In this document: positions 13,118 through 13,847 of the stretch, piece after piece
Numbering within the stretch: position 1 is the first letter of the stretch
Layout: every line of letters begins with the position of its first letter
NCBI GenBank assembly: GCA_017523605.1
Contig: JAFWVZ010000251.1
Coordinates: 1-13,847 of the forward strand
Reading direction: 5' to 3'
Length of the DNA stretch: 13,847 nt
Source: Bacillota bacterium
Lineage (GTDB): Bacteria; Bacillota; Clostridia; Peptostreptococcales; Anaerovoracaceae
Translations under genes and position numbers: made by a program
The notes under the pieces: generated by a model
What the model saw: only the letters and a program-made list of their open reading frames with translations
What the model was told of the DNA's origin: nothing
Databases searched by the model: none

Positions 13118-13847
13118 TCGCGTCTCCCTTTCTCTTGCCGGAAAGCCAGGCGTTTATGAATGGATCTATGCGGCCGTCCATTACGGCCTGAACGTTACTT
13201 ACTTCCTCGCCTGTGCGGTGGTCTTTTACCATGGTGTACGGCTGGAATACGTAGGAACGGATCTGGCTGCCCCAGGCTATCTGGTTGAAGTTGCCCTTAA
13301 GATCCGATATCTTGTCCATGTGCTCCTGCTTAGCCAGAGCGTACAGCTTGGCGTACAGGACCTTCATGGCGAATTCCTTGTTCTGGTGCTGGCTGCGCTC
13401 GTTCTGGCAGCTGGTGACTATGCCGGTCGGAATGTGAGTGATGCGTACCGCGGAGTCCGTCTTGTTTACGTGCTGACCGCCCGCGCCGCTGGACCGGTAA
13501 GTATCTATGCGCAGGTCCTGGGGATCTATGTCCACCTTAACGGAATCGTCCAGCTCCGGGGTTATGTCCACGGACGCGAACGACGTCTGCCTCTTTGCCT
13601 GGGCGTTGAACGGGCTTATGCGTACCAGCCTGTGAACGCCTCGCTCGCCGCGAAGATACCCGTAGGCGTTCTCGCCTTCCACAAGGAATTCAGCGGACTT
13701 TATACCGGCCTCCGTGTCGTCCTGAACGTCCATCATGGTAACTTTATAGCCCTTCTGGTCCGCCCAGCGAAGGTACATGCGCATCAGCATTTCCGCCCAG
13801 TCCTGCGCCTCGGTGCCGCCCGCGCCAGCGTGAAGCGTAACTATGGC
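13101..13847 (-). CDS. prfB: Peptide chain release factor 2 (N-terminus beyond window)
   Basis: RF2 ends translation at UGA and UAA codons. The visible 248 residues run in one frame from the right edge to a TAA stop at 13101. They include [20 protein letters not shown], typical of RF2. The stop-recognition tripeptide SPF ([10 protein letters not shown]) marks RF2 rather than RF1. The catalytic GGQ motif lies in [19 protein letters not shown]. The N-terminal domain, where many RF2 genes have a programmed frameshift at an early UGA, lies outside the window and cannot be checked. The internal ATG at 13790 is not the start because conserved RF2 sequence continues upstream of it. The HAD gene overlaps the end. 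Confidence 0.96.
   Translation of the reverse strand, partial: AIVTLHAGAGGTEAQDWAEMLMRMYLRWADQKGYKVTMMDVQDDTEAGIKSAEFLVEGENAYGYLRGERGVHRLVRISPFNAQAKRQTSFASVDITPELDDSVKVDIDPQDLRIDTYRSSGAGGQHVNKTDSAVRITHIPTGIVTSCQNERSQHQNKEFAMKVLYAKLYALAKQEHMDKISDLKGNFNQIAWGSQIRSYVFQPYTMVKDHRTGEEVSNVQAVMDGRIDPFINAWLSGKRKGDANEKEI

Overview
The window reads as chromosomal DNA of a moderately GC-rich (roughly mid-50s percent) Gram-positive anaerobe of the Clostridia/Firmicutes type. This rests on strong AGGAGG-type ribosome sites, lipobox signal peptides on three extracellular sugar-handling proteins, a BioY/BirA biotin pair and an RF2 (prfB) gene followed by a HAD phosphatase. No phage, insertion sequence or CRISPR is visible. 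Genus cannot be told from sequence alone. Of the twelve protein genes whose stop lies in the window, six end in TAG, three in TGA and three in TAA.

Positions 1-5311 form a polysaccharide-use region. On the minus strand a three-helix membrane protein with an external domain (2700-3503) is followed closely by a lipoprotein endo-beta-1,4-galactanase of family GH53 (705-2672). Next, behind its own promoter and an inverted repeat, comes a MalE-type sugar-binding lipoprotein cut by the window edge (1-531). Divergent from these is a lipoprotein GH13 alpha-glucan hydrolase (3641-5311). Together they suggest cell-surface cutting of galactan and starch-like glucans and capture of the products for ABC import.

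Positions 5312-8455 hold a two-sided terminator, a tRNA-Thr(CGU), and an MBOAT acyltransferase plus SGNH hydrolase pair (minus strand) likely to acylate a surface glycan. A small unknown membrane protein is divergent from that pair across an AT-rich palindrome.

Positions 8456-11715 hold a MATE exporter (plus) facing bioY and birA (minus). This stretch is the most unusual part of the window. The 3' end of bioY, the 3' end of birA and the 5' end of the MATE gene each carry a short tandem or near-tandem duplicate beside them. In the two 3' cases the copies are in frame, keep a stop codon, and differ mainly at synonymous positions.

Positions 11716-13847 hold prfB (partial), a HAD phosphatase overlapping it, and a zinc-ribbon/coiled-coil protein, all on the minus strand. 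They end in a hairpin terminator whose far arm is also the TTGACA -35 box of the birA promoter.
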